From Isochrysis galbana (Eukaryota > Haptophyta > Isochrysidales > Isochrysidaceae): 64,000 bases of DNA. The stretch covers positions 869,797-933,796 of the forward strand of contig CM030942.1 in NCBI GenBank assembly GCA_018136815.1, in the 5' to 3' direction. The position numbers were made by a program, and so were the translations under genes. Below are positions 29,109 to 39,395 of the stretch, piece after piece. The notes beneath the pieces are model-generated. The model worked only from the letters and a program-made list of their open reading frames with translations. It had not been told where the DNA came from and did not search any database. Numbering within the stretch: position 1 is the stretch's first letter; each line of letters opens with the position of its first letter.

Positions 29109-30380
29109 TCACCCGATTTCGATGTCGTACTCTTTGCGCAGGTTGACGTCGGACAATATTTCGTATGCTTCTCTCACTTGAATGAAAATTTGTTCAGCTT
29201 CTGCCTCCTTGCCGACGTTCTTGTCGGGGTGGTATATCTTGCTTAGCCGAAAGAAGGCGCGTTTCACATCAGCGTCCGATGCATCCCTTGAGATGCCAAG
29301 CACATCGTAGTGAGTTGGCGCCTGAAGAGTTGTCCTGGGTTCGGAATTCTTTGGCGGCGGAGCCTCCTGCGTCTCCCCTTGCCCTTCAGCATGATCGCGT
29401 GGAGGCAAGACTGTTTTTCGCCTAGTCGTTCTCCTCTTGGATCCAAGATCCGACGAGCGCGCAGGTGATGTGTGACGGCTATTCGTCACAGATGAGCTGC
29501 TAGGTGAATCGTATATCTCGTCACTCTCGTCTTCAAGCCTCTGATGGAACCGTGCTGCCCGTGCTCTTCGTGGAGCACGATCACGCACTGTCCTTGAGGA
29601 GCCCTTAGCGCTAGCCCGCCGCGGATCTACCCCAGAGCCTGCCTTCTCGAATTTTCGCGTTGAGTCTTGATTGGTGTAATCCTGTGCCATTTCGAGTTCG
29701 GGGTCGGCGGCCATGTGCGGCGATTCGTCCTTCGAGCGCTCGCGCGCAAACACTCTCTTACATCGCATTCCCACGCAGATGACAACGGCAGCAATCCCAA
29801 GCATAAGCACTATGTCCAATAAGCCAGGGGTCTCGGGACCCAAGATGTCTTCCTTCAAGACCATTGTTGGAGGTGGAAATGGCGTCCGGATGGAGGGGTA
29901 TGGAGGCGGAATATTTTGCAACAGTAGAGTGATTGGTGGAGGCGTGGGCGAGGGCACGTGGAAGGGCGGAGGCGGCGGCGGACGCAGTTGAGGAAGTGGA
30001 CGGGACCTGGGGCTGGGGGGAGGGATAGGGGACTCGCACCACCAGCAGGGTGGTGCAGGCGGAATAGGAGGCGCCGGAGGTGCCGTTTGTTCTGGCAGCG
30101 CCATCCCCGATGCCTTCCCAACGGCCTGCTCCCCAGGATGTGCTATCGCGGCGCAGCCAATGTCACTGCAGCCGACACAGTCCGCCCAGTCGCACATCTC
30201 AAACGAGCACCATGTCGAGCAAGGCGGGAATCCGTCAAGGCAGAACTTGCACTTAGCGCACTCGGGCATTGCCGCGTCACAGTACTTGACCTCAGCGTCC
30301 GGGTCACACCACGCCGCGCAGCCCACGTGGCCCTCGCCCAGCTGGAGCTCGCCCTGCTGGAGCCCGCTGGTGGGCGCCAT
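29109..30380 (-). CDS. Membrane-anchored J-domain (DnaJ-like) protein
   Basis: A 423-residue ORF from ATG 30380. Residues 18-85 are Cys-rich (CAKCKFCLDGFPPCSTWC, then CDWADCVGCSDIGC). Residues 95-175 are a Pro-rich linker. One transmembrane helix follows at about 186-205 (LLDIVLMLGIAAVVICVGM), then a basic and Ser-rich region. The C terminus is a J domain: HYDVLGISRDASDADVKRAF, then the HPD tripeptide in YHPDKNVGKEAEAEQIF and a last helix REAYEILSD. The HPD motif is the part that stimulates the ATPase of Hsp70. Cys-rich outside and J domain inside suggests type-III co-chaperone topology, with the J domain cytosolic. There is no N-terminal signal, so a 5' exon may be missing. Confidence 0.82.
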   Translation of the reverse strand: MAPTSGLQQGELQLGEGHVGCAAWCDPDAEVKYCDAAMPECAKCKFCLDGFPPCSTWCSFEMCDWADCVGCSDIGCAAIAHPGEQAVGKASGMALPEQTAPPAPPIPPAPPCWWCESPIPPPSPRSRPLPQLRPPPPPPFHVPSPTPPPITLLLQNIPPPYPSIRTPFPPPTMVLKEDILGPETPGLLDIVLMLGIAAVVICVGMRCKRVFARERSKDESPHMAADPELEMAQDYTNQDSTRKFEKAGSGVDPRRASAKGSSRTVRDRAPRRARAARFHQRLEDESDEIYDSPSSSSVTNSRHTSPARSSDLGSKRRTTRRKTVLPPRDHAEGQGETQEAPPPKNSEPRTTLQAPTHYDVLGISRDASDADVKRAFFRLSKIYHPDKNVGKEAEAEQIFIQVREAYEILSDVNLRKEYDIEIG

Positions 30381-30725
30381 GGCGCTCGCGGCCTATGCGG
30401 ACGGCGGGCACCGCTCCTAGCGCAAGCCGTAGCCGCTCACACGACGGGAGGGAGATGTCATAGTTTTCTTGTTGTCCTAGTTTAGATCGTCGCAAGGGAG
30501 ACTTGTGACATGGAAGGCTCGTTCCAGCTGCTCGAAGGGGCGGCCGGGGGTGCAAGGGGGTATTTCTTGCGATCCCAGTCTCGGTCAGTTGTAGATAGAT
30601 ACCCGCCAGTTTCGCGCGGGGGGGGACTGCTGTTCCCCCTGCGGGTGCACCCCGGGTGCTCCTGCAGGCACTTCCTTCGCGCGGCGGGGGGGATCTTCGG
30701 CTCCTTGCTTCTTCTTCTTCTCCGC
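30381..30725. other. Upstream region of the J-domain gene
   Basis: No gene is supported. CGCACACGACGGGAGGGAG-like GC-rich sequence may include the promoter and 5' exon; nothing specific was recognised. Confidence 0.25.
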
Positions 30726-30728
30726 GCA

Positions 30729-30862
30729 CGTCAACTAGCTTTATAGTCAGTTGCCATGGAGCGCGCCGGCGCGCCTCCCCTCTCCTTCGGGCAACCCGCC
30801 GCGGGCGCCCCTCCAGTGCCCATGGAGCAGTCGCAGGCGAAGCGACCGCGTCCTAGGTGTGA
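30729..30862 (+). mobile_element. A-type LINE 5' leader, short copy
   Basis: CAACTAGCTTTATAGTCAGTTG (an imperfect hairpin) precedes ATGGAGCGCGCC at 30756. The leader reads MERAGAPPLSFGQPAAG and reaches AKRPRPRC about 30 residues later. Sequence after KRPRP is unrelated to other copies. Confidence 0.7.
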
Positions 30863-30944
30863 GACAAAGGACAAAGGAACAGTGTGTTTCTACGTTTCTA
30901 CCAAGGCTAGGGCTGGGTTAAGGTTAAGCCCGTTAACAAAAGTT

Positions 30945-31110
30945 TTAAAAAAACATCTGAAGATTCCGGGCTACACACCTACTATTGACTGGGTCTCCCT
31001 TCTCTACTTACACCGCCCTTAACTTCCCTCCCTCCACCTCTTTCCCTGCCCCCCTTCATTCCTTTATCTTCGGTTTCCGGGGTCTGACCCTGGTGTGTCA
31101 GAGCAAGGCT
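30945..31110 (-). mobile_element. LINE 3' UTR, reverse copy
   Basis: Reading rightward it starts AAAAAAACATCTGAAGATTC, then GGGCTACACACCTACTA, and ends in TTTATCTTCGGTTTCCGGGG. The same text follows the LINE tail at 50298-50460. So the 3' end of the element points left. Confidence 0.65.
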
Positions 31111-31704
31111 GATCTCACTCTTGGAGATTGCCTGCGAGGGCGCGCCGGCAGCTAGCGCGGAACGCGGTTCTTGTGGGGAGCTCATGGAGCTTTCCTCGGG
31201 GGTGACTACGGGCATGGTGATCGACGCACGACGCACGACGCACGCACGGAGCACGGTGGGCGCGGAAGTGCGGAAGGAGGCTTGTGGGAGGTGGTGGCAG
31301 GCGACTGGGGGTGGCTCAGGCGCGTGCTTGACTTGTATTGACTTGTTGACTCGGGGTATAGACTCGGGAACTCGGGGGGACTCGCTTGGGAACACGGTGG
31401 GACTCGACGAAGTTGCTACAAAATCACTCCCAAGAAACCAAAAACCAAAGTCCTTGGGCTCAGAAAACTAACGTAAACACTCCGGAATCATACGATAAAC
31501 AAACCCCTCCCCGCGCGGCGAAGGCTGAAGTCGCGATCGCTCGTCATGCGCGAAGATATACGGAAAGAGAGCGCATAACTACGCCACCGAAGGGTTCGAA
31601 CTATCGTTAAAGTGAAACTCGTCCGCTGAAGCCAACGCGGAGGGTCGAGGATGTCAGTGCAAGGCTGATCTCACTCTTGGAGATTGCCTGCGAGGGCGCG
31701 CCGG
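31103..31704. repeat. 46-bp direct repeats flanking a 510-bp spacer
   Basis: GCAAGGCTGATCTCACTCTT plus the next 26 bases are identical at 31103-31148 and 31659-31704. The spacer has no clear gene. These may be short LTR-like ends, or the left copy may be part of the neighbouring 3' UTR duplicated by a later event. Confidence 0.65.
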
Positions 31705-31860
31705 CTAGGGCCAGGTCAATACTTCTAGCAAAACTTGCCCAAACTTCTCGGCCAAACTTGCGGGAATCTTGTAACGGACTACACAAACTTCTCGTGCAAC
31801 TTCTCACAATTTGTCGTCCCGAAAGTAGCCGCAGGTGCATCCGCAACACGTTTCCCTTGC

Positions 31861-32275
31861 TTGTGAGAGGGCATGGGGCAGCTCAAACCCGAGCTCAGCG
31901 CACATCGCCTGTGGGACCAAACCTCATCTCTATTCGACGCGCAGCTGTTCGCAGCACTGACATTCAAGCAGTTTGTTTGGGTGGTTCAACAGGCACGGCT
32001 CGTTCGCCGACGCCGCAAGCGCCGCGAATGCGATGGAGGTTGACATGGGCAAGGTTGCGGTGGAGCTAAGCGAGAAGAACCGCCGCACCGGGTCACGTGG
32101 TCCGCTCAAGAAAGCCGAGCGTGTGTCCCCGCTAAAGGGTCTATGTGGGTATTCTCAATGTGCTGTGCAGAAGCCGAAGCGACCCCAGTATAGGTGCTTT
32201 GCCTGTCGCGAAGGTATCGGCAGCCATTATCACTTGTCGTGCTTCTTTGCCACCCACCGGTGTCTCCGAGAATAG
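31861..32275 (+). pseudogene. piggyBac-like transposase C-terminal fragment
   Basis: Two frames combine: LWDQTSSLFDAQLFAALTFK (31873 onward), then after a shift near 31970 MFGWFNRHGSFADAASAANA and a Cys-rich end. That end reads CGYSQCAVQKPKRPQYRCFA, then C followed by YHLSCFFATHRCLRE. A C-x-x-C ... Y-x-C-x-x-C ... C-F-x-x-H pattern is characteristic of the C-terminal cross-brace finger of piggyBac-type transposases. The catalytic domain is absent and the frame is broken, so this is a relic. Confidence 0.5.
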
Positions 32276-32500
32276 TTGGAGGTTTTTGCCCGATTTTGTC
32301 CGTTTTTGCATTTTCCGTGATTTCGCACTGTTGGAAAGCCTCTATAGACTTAATCCTGGAGCCCATGCTGCATAGGGTGTTCTATCCTGCCTATGTGGAG
32401 GCCACACAGCTAAAAAAACAAGGCTAGCGAGCCCGCCAACCCAAATGCCGACATCAAAAAATCGGCTTATAGGGACGTACTAGGGTTAAGGGCGATGTCA
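32276..32500. other. Intergenic
   Basis: No gene is supported; short frames only. Confidence 0.3.
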
Positions 32501-32660
32501 ATAGAGATAGGGGAGTACCCTAGTCTAGTAGGTGTGTAGCCCAGAATCTTCAGGTGTTTTTTCCTTTTCTTTTTTTTTTGCTTCGTTGACGAGAGACAAG
32601 AGGACCCTCCCCCCCCTTCCGGTGTTTTTCCCCGGAGGGGGGGGGGGGGGGGGGGCAGCG
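32501..32660 (+). mobile_element. LINE 3' UTR terminal fragment
   Basis: CCCTAGTCTAGTAGGTGTGT, then AGCCCAGAATCTTCAGGTG and an oligo-T run, the shared terminal text of the LINE 3' UTRs. It is followed by CCCCGGAGGGG and a G run. Confidence 0.5.
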
Positions 32661-32913
32661 GCGGGGCATTCGGGAAATATCTGGCCGCCTTTTTCTTCGC
32701 GGAACGCATCGCTTCTCTCTCTCATCATGAATGCCTCTCTTCTCTCACCTCAAAAAAACTGAGAACCGATGCAGCCATTTAGTTGCTGCGCTCTCTCCCG
32801 GCAGTAAAAGAGATCTGGGCAGCATGGGGGTGGAGGCGACCCGTGCCCGCGTGCCCGCCGCCCGTCCGGTGCACTTTCACGTTAGTTCGCGAATCTGGGA
32901 CCCTCGGCCGAGG

Positions 32914-33610
32914 ATGCTCGGCCGCCTCGCTCTCTCGCTCTCGCTGCTCTCCGCCTCGGCATCGCTCGTGCGCACTGATCGGTGGACCAACCTGGCTCGC
33001 CGGCTCCCCGCACATGCCGGCCCCCTTGCTCCACCCGCCCTTGCCCAGCGCCAGCCAGCCGACCGCCCGGCAGCGCCTGTCACCTTATATCGCGACACAA
33101 ACGGATGGTGTCCGTTCTGTGAGAGGGTCTGGCTGCAGCTGCAGAACAAAGGGGTGCCATACGAGGAAGTCCTCATCAACCTGCAGGATAAGCCTCAGTG
33201 GTATAAAGATATGGTCCCAACCCAATTGGTGAGAATGCTGGAGCGTGCTTGGAGCCCTTGCCACCTGCATACCCCTACGATGTGTGCTCACACACGCCTT
33301 CGAAGTCACAGCGGCTTGCATCGCGGTGTAGGTCCCTGCAGTCAAAATCCATCATTCTGACGACGACTCGGAGCTGGTGTGGGAATCCGAAGCGATCATG
33401 CGAAGGCTAGAAGAAGTCTATCCTGAAAAGCCGATGATGCCTCCTGAAGGAACAGAAGCTAGGGCAACGGCTGAGGCAATGCTTGCAGGTGCTGGTGCTT
33501 TGAGTGCCGCAGGCTTTCAGTATGCTTCAAGCATTCGACGAAGCCCATTCATTGGATCATTGGTTGCGAATGAGCCAGAATGGCCAGATCCTGCGTACGA
33601 CGGGCGGTGA
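32914..33610 (+). CDS. Glutathione S-transferase/glutaredoxin-like protein with targeting peptide (two exons)
   Basis: Exon 1 is 32914-33228 and exon 2 is 33332-33610, joined in phase 0 across a GTGAGA...TGTAG intron. The product has about 232 codons minus the intron, 197 residues. It begins with a hydrophobic segment (LALSLSLLSASASLV) and an Ala/Pro/Arg-rich stretch, as in plastid or secretory pre-sequences. From about residue 50 a thioredoxin fold starts with VTLYRDTNGWCPFCERVWL: the CPFC motif marks omega/lambda-type GSTs and glutaredoxins. PTQLVPAVKI supplies the cis-Pro, and WESEAIMRRLEEVYP the Glu-Ser dipeptide that binds glutathione's gamma-Glu. The usual all-helical GST C domain is nearly absent, so the gene may be truncated or continue in the next ORF by a frame change. 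Confidence 0.72.
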
Positions 33611-34390
33611 TGTCCGAGCATGCACCGCGTTCCGGTGGAGATGCCTACTCATGGTCAGCCGCAGTTGCGACTTTTCAACGCATTTTTTCAAACGGAACGT
33701 TGACTCCGTCTCAGCAGACCGTTATTCGTAGGGCAGATAATGCTGCCCTCCGTGAGCTTAGCCGCCTACGGAACGACATGATGACTGAGGGCGTTCACCC
33801 CACTGCAGCTCTTGCCGCAGCTCAGGTGCGCAGAGTCCCCCTAGACGGATCTCCAATTTAGCTAGGCGCCGTTTCATGAGTACATGGCGGCCAAGACCGA
33901 GCCAGCTGGCGGTTGCAACCGCACGCAGTAGCTCCATGTGTCGACCGGTGAACTCACCTTACGCTTGTCATGCTGAACTCCGCAGAAGTTGATCGGCAAT
34001 TGGGAATCAGTCGTTGCCGACGCCATATGCGAGAGCCCCAAGTCTCAAAAGCACCTTCGCCGGTTGGATGCGGAAGACAGTGAGATCATCGAAAGAACTC
34101 TCGCTGACTGTGCGGCTCGCTTGTTGCATGCAGCAGGGCACTGGTGTGAAGACGACGCCGAGGGAGAGGATGACGACGACGACGAGGAGCGAGCTCTTTT
34201 TGAAAGAGACGTGCGTGGAGATGCTATCGAGCACAAGATTCGGGCGGAGACAGCACGTTTTGTCGCCTCTCGTCTCTGTGCGCCGCGAGATATGGGCGCA
34301 GAGGCAGCATGTGCAATGCGAGCAGTACTCATGCAGATGGCGAGCGAATCGGAAGCACTTGCATGGCAGCAATCTGGGGGCCTCTTCTGA
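33610..34390 (+). CDS. Unknown ORF overlapping the end of the GST-like gene (two segments)
   Basis: The ATG at 33610 overlaps the stop codon of the GST-like frame (TGATG). The first segment 33610-33825 (72 codons) and the second 33986-34390 (135 codons including stop) join in phase 0 by a GTGCGC...CGCAG intron. The 206-residue product contains AYSWSAAVATFQRIFSNGTL, then an Asp/Glu run (EGEDDDDDEE) and an Ala-rich C terminus. A separate gene with a one-base overlap is odd in a eukaryote. More likely this is the rest of the GST-like gene after a frameshift or an unrecognised splice. I cannot identify it as the GST C domain. Confidence 0.45.
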
Positions 34391-34479
34391 TATGGATGAA
34401 ATGAAGGCCCTTCACGGTCGCTGGCAGAAGACCTACCATCCCACCATCTCTTGTGACCTGAGAATTGAACAACTATCTT
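34391..34479. other. 3' flank of the preceding ORF
   Basis: No ORF; the next repeat begins soon after. Confidence 0.3.
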
Positions 34480-34620
34480 AAAAAAGATATGGTCGTGGAG
34501 CGCGCGTCGCTCCCCTCTTCCCCTGCCGTCATCCCCGCCGCGCCGGCCGATTGGGCCGCGACCAACGCCGCGCCACCGAAGCGAGCGCGAGCAGCACCCA
34601 AAAAAATCCTTTTAACTGTT
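34480..34620 (+). mobile_element. A-type LINE 5' leader, diverged copy
   Basis: AAAAGATATGGTCGTGGAGC starts a leader MVVERASLPSSPAVIPAAPA that reaches PKRARAAPKK. It is related to the copy at 26438. The usual CAACTAAC hairpin is degraded. Confidence 0.5.
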
Positions 34621-34993
34621 TACTGCCGGAGCATGCAAATGGATGCTTCAAAAGACATATTTCGTCCCTGCTCGCGCAACGCCTTGACGGGTGCCCATGA
34701 GGTGCTGGGGGAGCCTCAGGGACATCCTTCCCCACATTCCCACCCATTCACAACACAATAGGTCGAGATTGTAGTATGGAATGATGGAGAAAATAGTATT
34801 AAAATAGGCCCAGGGGCGAAGCAGCCATTTGGATGCTTCAGTTTACCAAATAATCCACGTGTGCACGTTAGAAAGAGGTGTGCTCGGATAGGGCGGCGGA
34901 GGGGCGAGGGGAGGGCGGCGCGGCGCAACGGAGTGGGACTGGGAGGGAAAGGGGGGGGATCCGGTGCGGTTCCTATTAAGAGATTTGGCTACC
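34621..34993. other. Intergenic / LINE 3' flank
   Basis: No gene. A poly-G segment at about 34948-34958 precedes the end of the minus-strand LINE tail. Confidence 0.3.
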
Positions 34994-36650
34994 CTAGGTG
35001 ATGTTTCTTATGTCCAGTCCTCTCGCCGCCTGCAAGAGGTCTTCTGATGCTCCTAGGTTGAAATCCTTGTCTATAGTATACAGGGGGCTTATCATTTTCC
35101 GGATATGTTTGTTGCTCGGGGCGTGTAGCCCCATGTTCTCGCGCTGTTTTTTTAACCTTTGAAAGAAACCGACCTTCGCCGTTACTAATAAGTGGTATCT
35201 CGTAAGGATCGCTCTCAAGATTGTTCTAACGGACCTACCGTCCGCGTTGCCATATTGGATGTTATATAAGTCCGTGAGGATGTATCTCCACGCCAGGATA
35301 CCTAAGTACCCCGAGGAGGGATGCGGTCTGTCTACCTGGTAGCAAAAGAGACGTTGGGCTATCTCGGAGCCCGGCCTCAGATTTGTCCCCAGAAGCCCTT
35401 CTATGAATTCGAAGATGGGCGCCGTCGCGATGCACGTGGCTATGTGGGTGGAGCTTTCGGGGGCTATACCACAAAAGCGGCACGTCGGATCGTCAGCGAA
35501 CCGGTTCGCCGTGGCTATTCTCCTATGCAGGACGTGTTTGAAGTGCATATATGAGTCTCTTGGCGTTAAAAAGTTGTATTTGTATACCTGAGATACTTGT
35601 TTCCATTTCCCGGAGATGTCCGGCAGTCGTTTTTCCCACCTCAATGTGGATTTTTGTTTCTTCGTTTTTCTCATTGCGAGAAACGCTCTGGTCAGCGCCT
35701 TGACGTTAACATCCTCTAGGGTTTTGTTCGCGCCTTTGAACGTGTATGTATTCTTGTGGTATCGGGTACGCCGTCTCGGCCGGACCGTCGTACGCTCGTC
35801 CCCATTTCAATGGGGTGCATAATTCTTCTGGTGATGGCTGCGGGTTGGCCCTTTCATAGATATGGGGTTCCCCCATCACATTGAGCTTGACTACGTGATA
35901 GACTCCACTCCGGCGCAGATAATATTTGTGTTCTTTGTCCACCCGGATGTCTCCTAGGTCATGCGCATCCGGGTCTTCTTGGGGGGCTAACTCTTGTTCT
36001 CCCGGAGTGGGGGGAGGAGACACCTCTTTCTTCCTAAGCAGGTTCATATATTCATTCGTGGCATCCGCCATTCTTGCTCTAGACCATTCGGCTATCTTCT
36101 CCCATGACTTTAGAAATGGACCTATCGAGATGTAGTTGCCTCTATGGCGTATCCAGCGTTCTCCTTCCGGCAGGTAAGCCGCGCAGTCTTCCGTGGTGTA
36201 TATCTCTCCCGTGTCCGGGTTAATCGTATTATGCACAATAACCGTTTGTAAAGATTCCCACTTTGTAAAGATGCACTTTGTAAAGATTCCCACTTTGTAA
36301 CACTTTGTAAAGATGCACAATAACCGTCTATGTGAGTGATGTAATGCCGGAGCTTTATGAAAACAGTCATACCATATCGGGGATCCCAGAGTCCCTTCCC
36401 TCGTGTTGGTTTCCCTAAGGAACTTGATTCGTCTGAAATTATCGAGCGCTTGCTTCCAAAATGCCGGCAGCGTATTGCTCCCACGGATGCTAGCCGAGAG
36501 GCTTCGTGCGTCGACTTTCGAAAATACCGCCGCTCTCCCCAATGGGGTGCGGCTGAACCACTGGTCTAGGGCGGTCTTCCAATCCAGCGTATGCGTGCCG
36601 TGGGCTGATTGGTTCAGACGCTCTACTGATGCCACCTGAAGACGGAACAT
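34994..36650 (-). pseudogene. LINE ORF2 C-terminal region, frameshifted, with internal tandem repeat
   Basis: The minus-strand text runs from VASVERLNQSAHGTHTLDWK (36650 side) through WFSRTPLGRAAVF and ends with LQAARGLDIRNIT. It resembles the ORF2 tail at 11320-12936 in order. A frame change lies near 35745, where YIHV passes into FKGANKTLEDVNVKAL in another frame. The zinc finger CRFCGIAPESSTHIATC is intact. At about 36240-36320 an ACTTTGTAAAGAT unit is tandemly duplicated, creating FTKCYKVGIFTKC-type repeats in the protein. No RT or endonuclease is present. It borders the hAT-like gene on its right. Confidence 0.72.
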
Positions 36651-36866
36651 TTAGCAGGGAGAGGATTTCAGTGTTGAATTTCGCTTGTGTGTCATGTTTA
36701 CAAGCGTGCAAAGGGGCAACAAGGGGAAAGGGGCACACACCGACAATGCCAACCTGACACCAAAGTCAACCTCAGTGAGGTTGGCTCCGTCAAATGTTAG
36801 TGCGATGAGGATGGGATCGTCCTTGGTACCGAGAGCCGAGAGCCCACCCATGGTTGAGTCCTTGCT
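36651..36866 (-). other. Fragment of an unidentified mobile-element protein
   Basis: A minus-strand frame reads DDPILIALTFDGANLTEVDF and is preceded by SKDSTMGGLSALG. 'ITFDGA-x-LT' is a phrase I associate with unidentified proteins near algal transposons. The frame overlaps the N-terminal part of the hAT-like frame in antisense, so either may be spurious here. Confidence 0.3.
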
Positions 36867-38880
36867 TTGCTCCATGGCCATGCTGATGGTGTGGCCGAGA
36901 TTCTCCACCTCACATCCTCGCCCGTCATCGTGTGCTCGGGTCGCCCCCTCGTGGCTGACGATCTTGTCGAGCGCCTCCCTCATCGGCGCGATCGGGACAA
37001 GATCGACAAGTTTGATGTTGGAGCCCTGCATGATGGTGTGCCTGTGCCTCTCCTCTCCCTCCTCGGTCAAGGTTACGTCCCACATGAAGATGTCGTTCAT
37101 CCAACGCAGCACATTCCAGGAGAGCCCGGAGCACAAGCGCAGCAAGTTCCACTTCTCGACGGAAAACACGCCGCGCAGGTGCTGACGGTCGTCAAGAGCT
37201 TCCTAGAGAGCGGCATCCCTTTGTCGAAGGTGGACGAGTTGCGCCCTGTCTTTGAGCTTGCTGGCCACCCGCTAGCCGACAGCTCGCATTTGAAGGGATT
37301 TATACCAAAGATCTTGGCTAGAGAGATAGCCCTAGTCAAGGAGGAGATAGTCGGCGAGTTCTTCTCGATCTCCTTCGACGGAACGACGCGGCTGGGCGAG
37401 GCTATCAACGTTTGTGTCAGGTTTGTTTGCGCTGATTTCAAATGCATTAGCACCCGTTTGCTCGCACTGGTCACCACCGCCAAGCACATGGACGGCATTG
37501 GGTTGTATAGGCTTATCTCTAACATCCTTCTGAGGAATCTGAGTCTCGATCCCGCGAGAGTCGTCGGCATCTCACGCGACAGCTGTTCGACGAATGGTAA
37601 AGCATGCTCACAGTTGCTGACCTTGTGTGCGAACGCCGTTGACATCCTTTGTGCTTGTGTCTCACACTCTCCAGCACACGGGCGATCACTTGCACTTGGA
37701 TACTGTGGAGGAGTTCCTAACACCATGGTTGTCACTTGTGTCTCACACACACTCAGCTCGCCTTGTTTGGGCTGATATGATCGGAACATCCATGAAAGGT
37801 TACTCGAAGACCCGGTGGTGGTCAAGATGGGAGGTGATGAAGGATTTGGCGATGAACTTCGGTCAGCTGGAAGCATTTGTCGATCGGCTTGCACAGGAGG
37901 GCATAGGAGAAGCTAGCACCAAGGCTCTCCGCTCCATTTTGACGGGGAAGCGCGACAATTTGGAATTAGAATTAGCGCTCGCCATGGATTTGGAGATATT
38001 ATGCAGCACCACATACAAGCTGGAGGGGGACGAGTTGGAAATCTTGTTGGTCCACGATGCGCTGGAGGGCATCCGCGAGCGTGGCCGGCGGCTCGGCTAT
38101 GAGGCATCAGATCTGCCAAATGCGGCAGCCATCTTAAGGAGGGACGAACCAATTGTGCTAGGAATGGATACTAACGAGTATTATGATGCTCCCCACCATA
38201 GGTGGTTCCAAGGTAAGATTTCCGCCATAAGGACGTCGGCGTGGACCATATCGTATATCGACGGCTCGAGTCTAGTGATCAATGATGAGCAGGAGGTTAG
38301 GAGGGCCATTGATGTGTGCTCTCTCCCTCAGTGGACTGCGCTCGTCAAGAAAGCGAAGGGCGCCTACGACTACTTGGAGGATCGGCTCAACAACAGATGT
38401 GCAGCTCCTTATTGGTGCAAGGAGCAGCACAGGATCACAGGGCTGTTGCGCGCATTCAACCCTGCGTTCGGGCATGGCAAAGTGGATGCATTGTGGGTGC
38501 AACGGCTTGCAAGCTTGCCATGCTTTGCTCATATTCAAGGAATCGCTGATCTATTGAGGAGAGAGCTTCCCGACTATTTGATTGCATGCCAAGGAACACA
38601 AGTTGATCATCGGGACGTGAAGGCATTTAGCAGGGAGGTGCTGCAATGGTGGGCTTCAAATAACTCGAAATTTCCGACATGGTCTCTCGCGGCGAGGATC
38701 GCATTTTGTCTCAGCCCAAATTCTGCATGTTGTGAACGGGTGTTTTCATTGTTGCAGTGTATGTTTGGTGCAAATCGTGCGTCCTCTTTGGCGGATCAAG
38801 TGGAGGCGTCAGTATTATTGCGATTCAATTGCAACCAGCGGATGAAAGTTCCGGCATCGAGCACAGATGGTGATTTATGA
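36867..38880 (+). pseudogene. hAT-like transposase with a Tudor-like insert, frameshifted
   Basis: Two overlapping frames form one protein: 36867 to about 37660 and about 37660 to 38880. Conserved-looking parts are VVKSFLESGIPLSKVDELRP, then ISFDGTTRLGEAINVCVRF and SRDSCSTNGKACSQL. After the shift come MKGYSKTRWWSRWEVMKDLA and the C-terminal hAT dimerisation region (CLSPNSACCERVFSLLQCMF, then RASSLADQVEASVLL). The SxxxERxFS block is diagnostic for hAT. Residues encoded near 38170-38310 (RWFQGKISAIRTSAW, then ISYIDGSSLVINDE) resemble a Tudor/SAWADEE-like beta barrel. No zinc-finger BED domain was seen upstream. The single frameshift near 37660 suggests recent decay. Terminal inverted repeats were not found. 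Confidence 0.72.
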
Positions 38881-39250
38881 TTTGTTACTTTGTTACTATG
38901 GTGTGCCGACGTGTATAAAGATGTGTGCGTGGCCCATGATCTATCTATGTATTATCATTATCAAGCAAAATGAGATGGGTAGGATTGTGGTATCATATTC
39001 CGTGCGAGTGAGGGCGTGCATGCATGCTGCGCGCCAGAGCCGGAGTTAGCCTCAACCAAGCCGTGTCGTCAATCACAGCTCACAGAGAGGAGGGGAGAGG
39101 GATGGATTGAAGATGGACAGGGAGAGGAGAGAGGGCAGAGGGGGGGGAGGAAGGGCTGGTGGAGAGTGAGTGGAGGGAGGGGGGTGGGGGTGGAGGGTGG
39201 TGATAGGAGAGGTGGGACACCGGGCGATCGGGCGATGACGCGGCGAAGGT
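38881..39250. other. 3' flank of the hAT-like gene
   Basis: AT-rich sequence after the stop, then a purine-rich tract (about 39085-39220) of GGGGAGGG words. No gene. Confidence 0.35.
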
Positions 39251-39254
39251 ATAG

Positions 39255-39385
39255 TTATGTGCTATTATAATACTAGATTGTGGATATTTCTTGAGATATT
39301 TGGGGGTGTGGGTTGGATATTTTTTGGATATATTTCATGGATATTTGGGCAAAAATTTGTGGATATCCTGGCCTACCCCTACAGG
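39255..39385 (-). repeat. AT-rich repeat F, reverse copy
   Basis: Reverse complement of 22981-23110: TTATAATACTAGATTGTGG, GATATTTGGGCAAAAATTTG and GGATATCCTGGCCTACCCC. Borders the tyrosine-recombinase fragment. Confidence 0.6.
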
Positions 39386-39395
39386 GGAAGACCGG

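Noticed and set aside
36651-37169. Minus-strand 172-codon frame as a gene
   Set aside because: It overlaps the hAT-like frame; only the FDGANLT part looks non-random, so only a fragment is reported.
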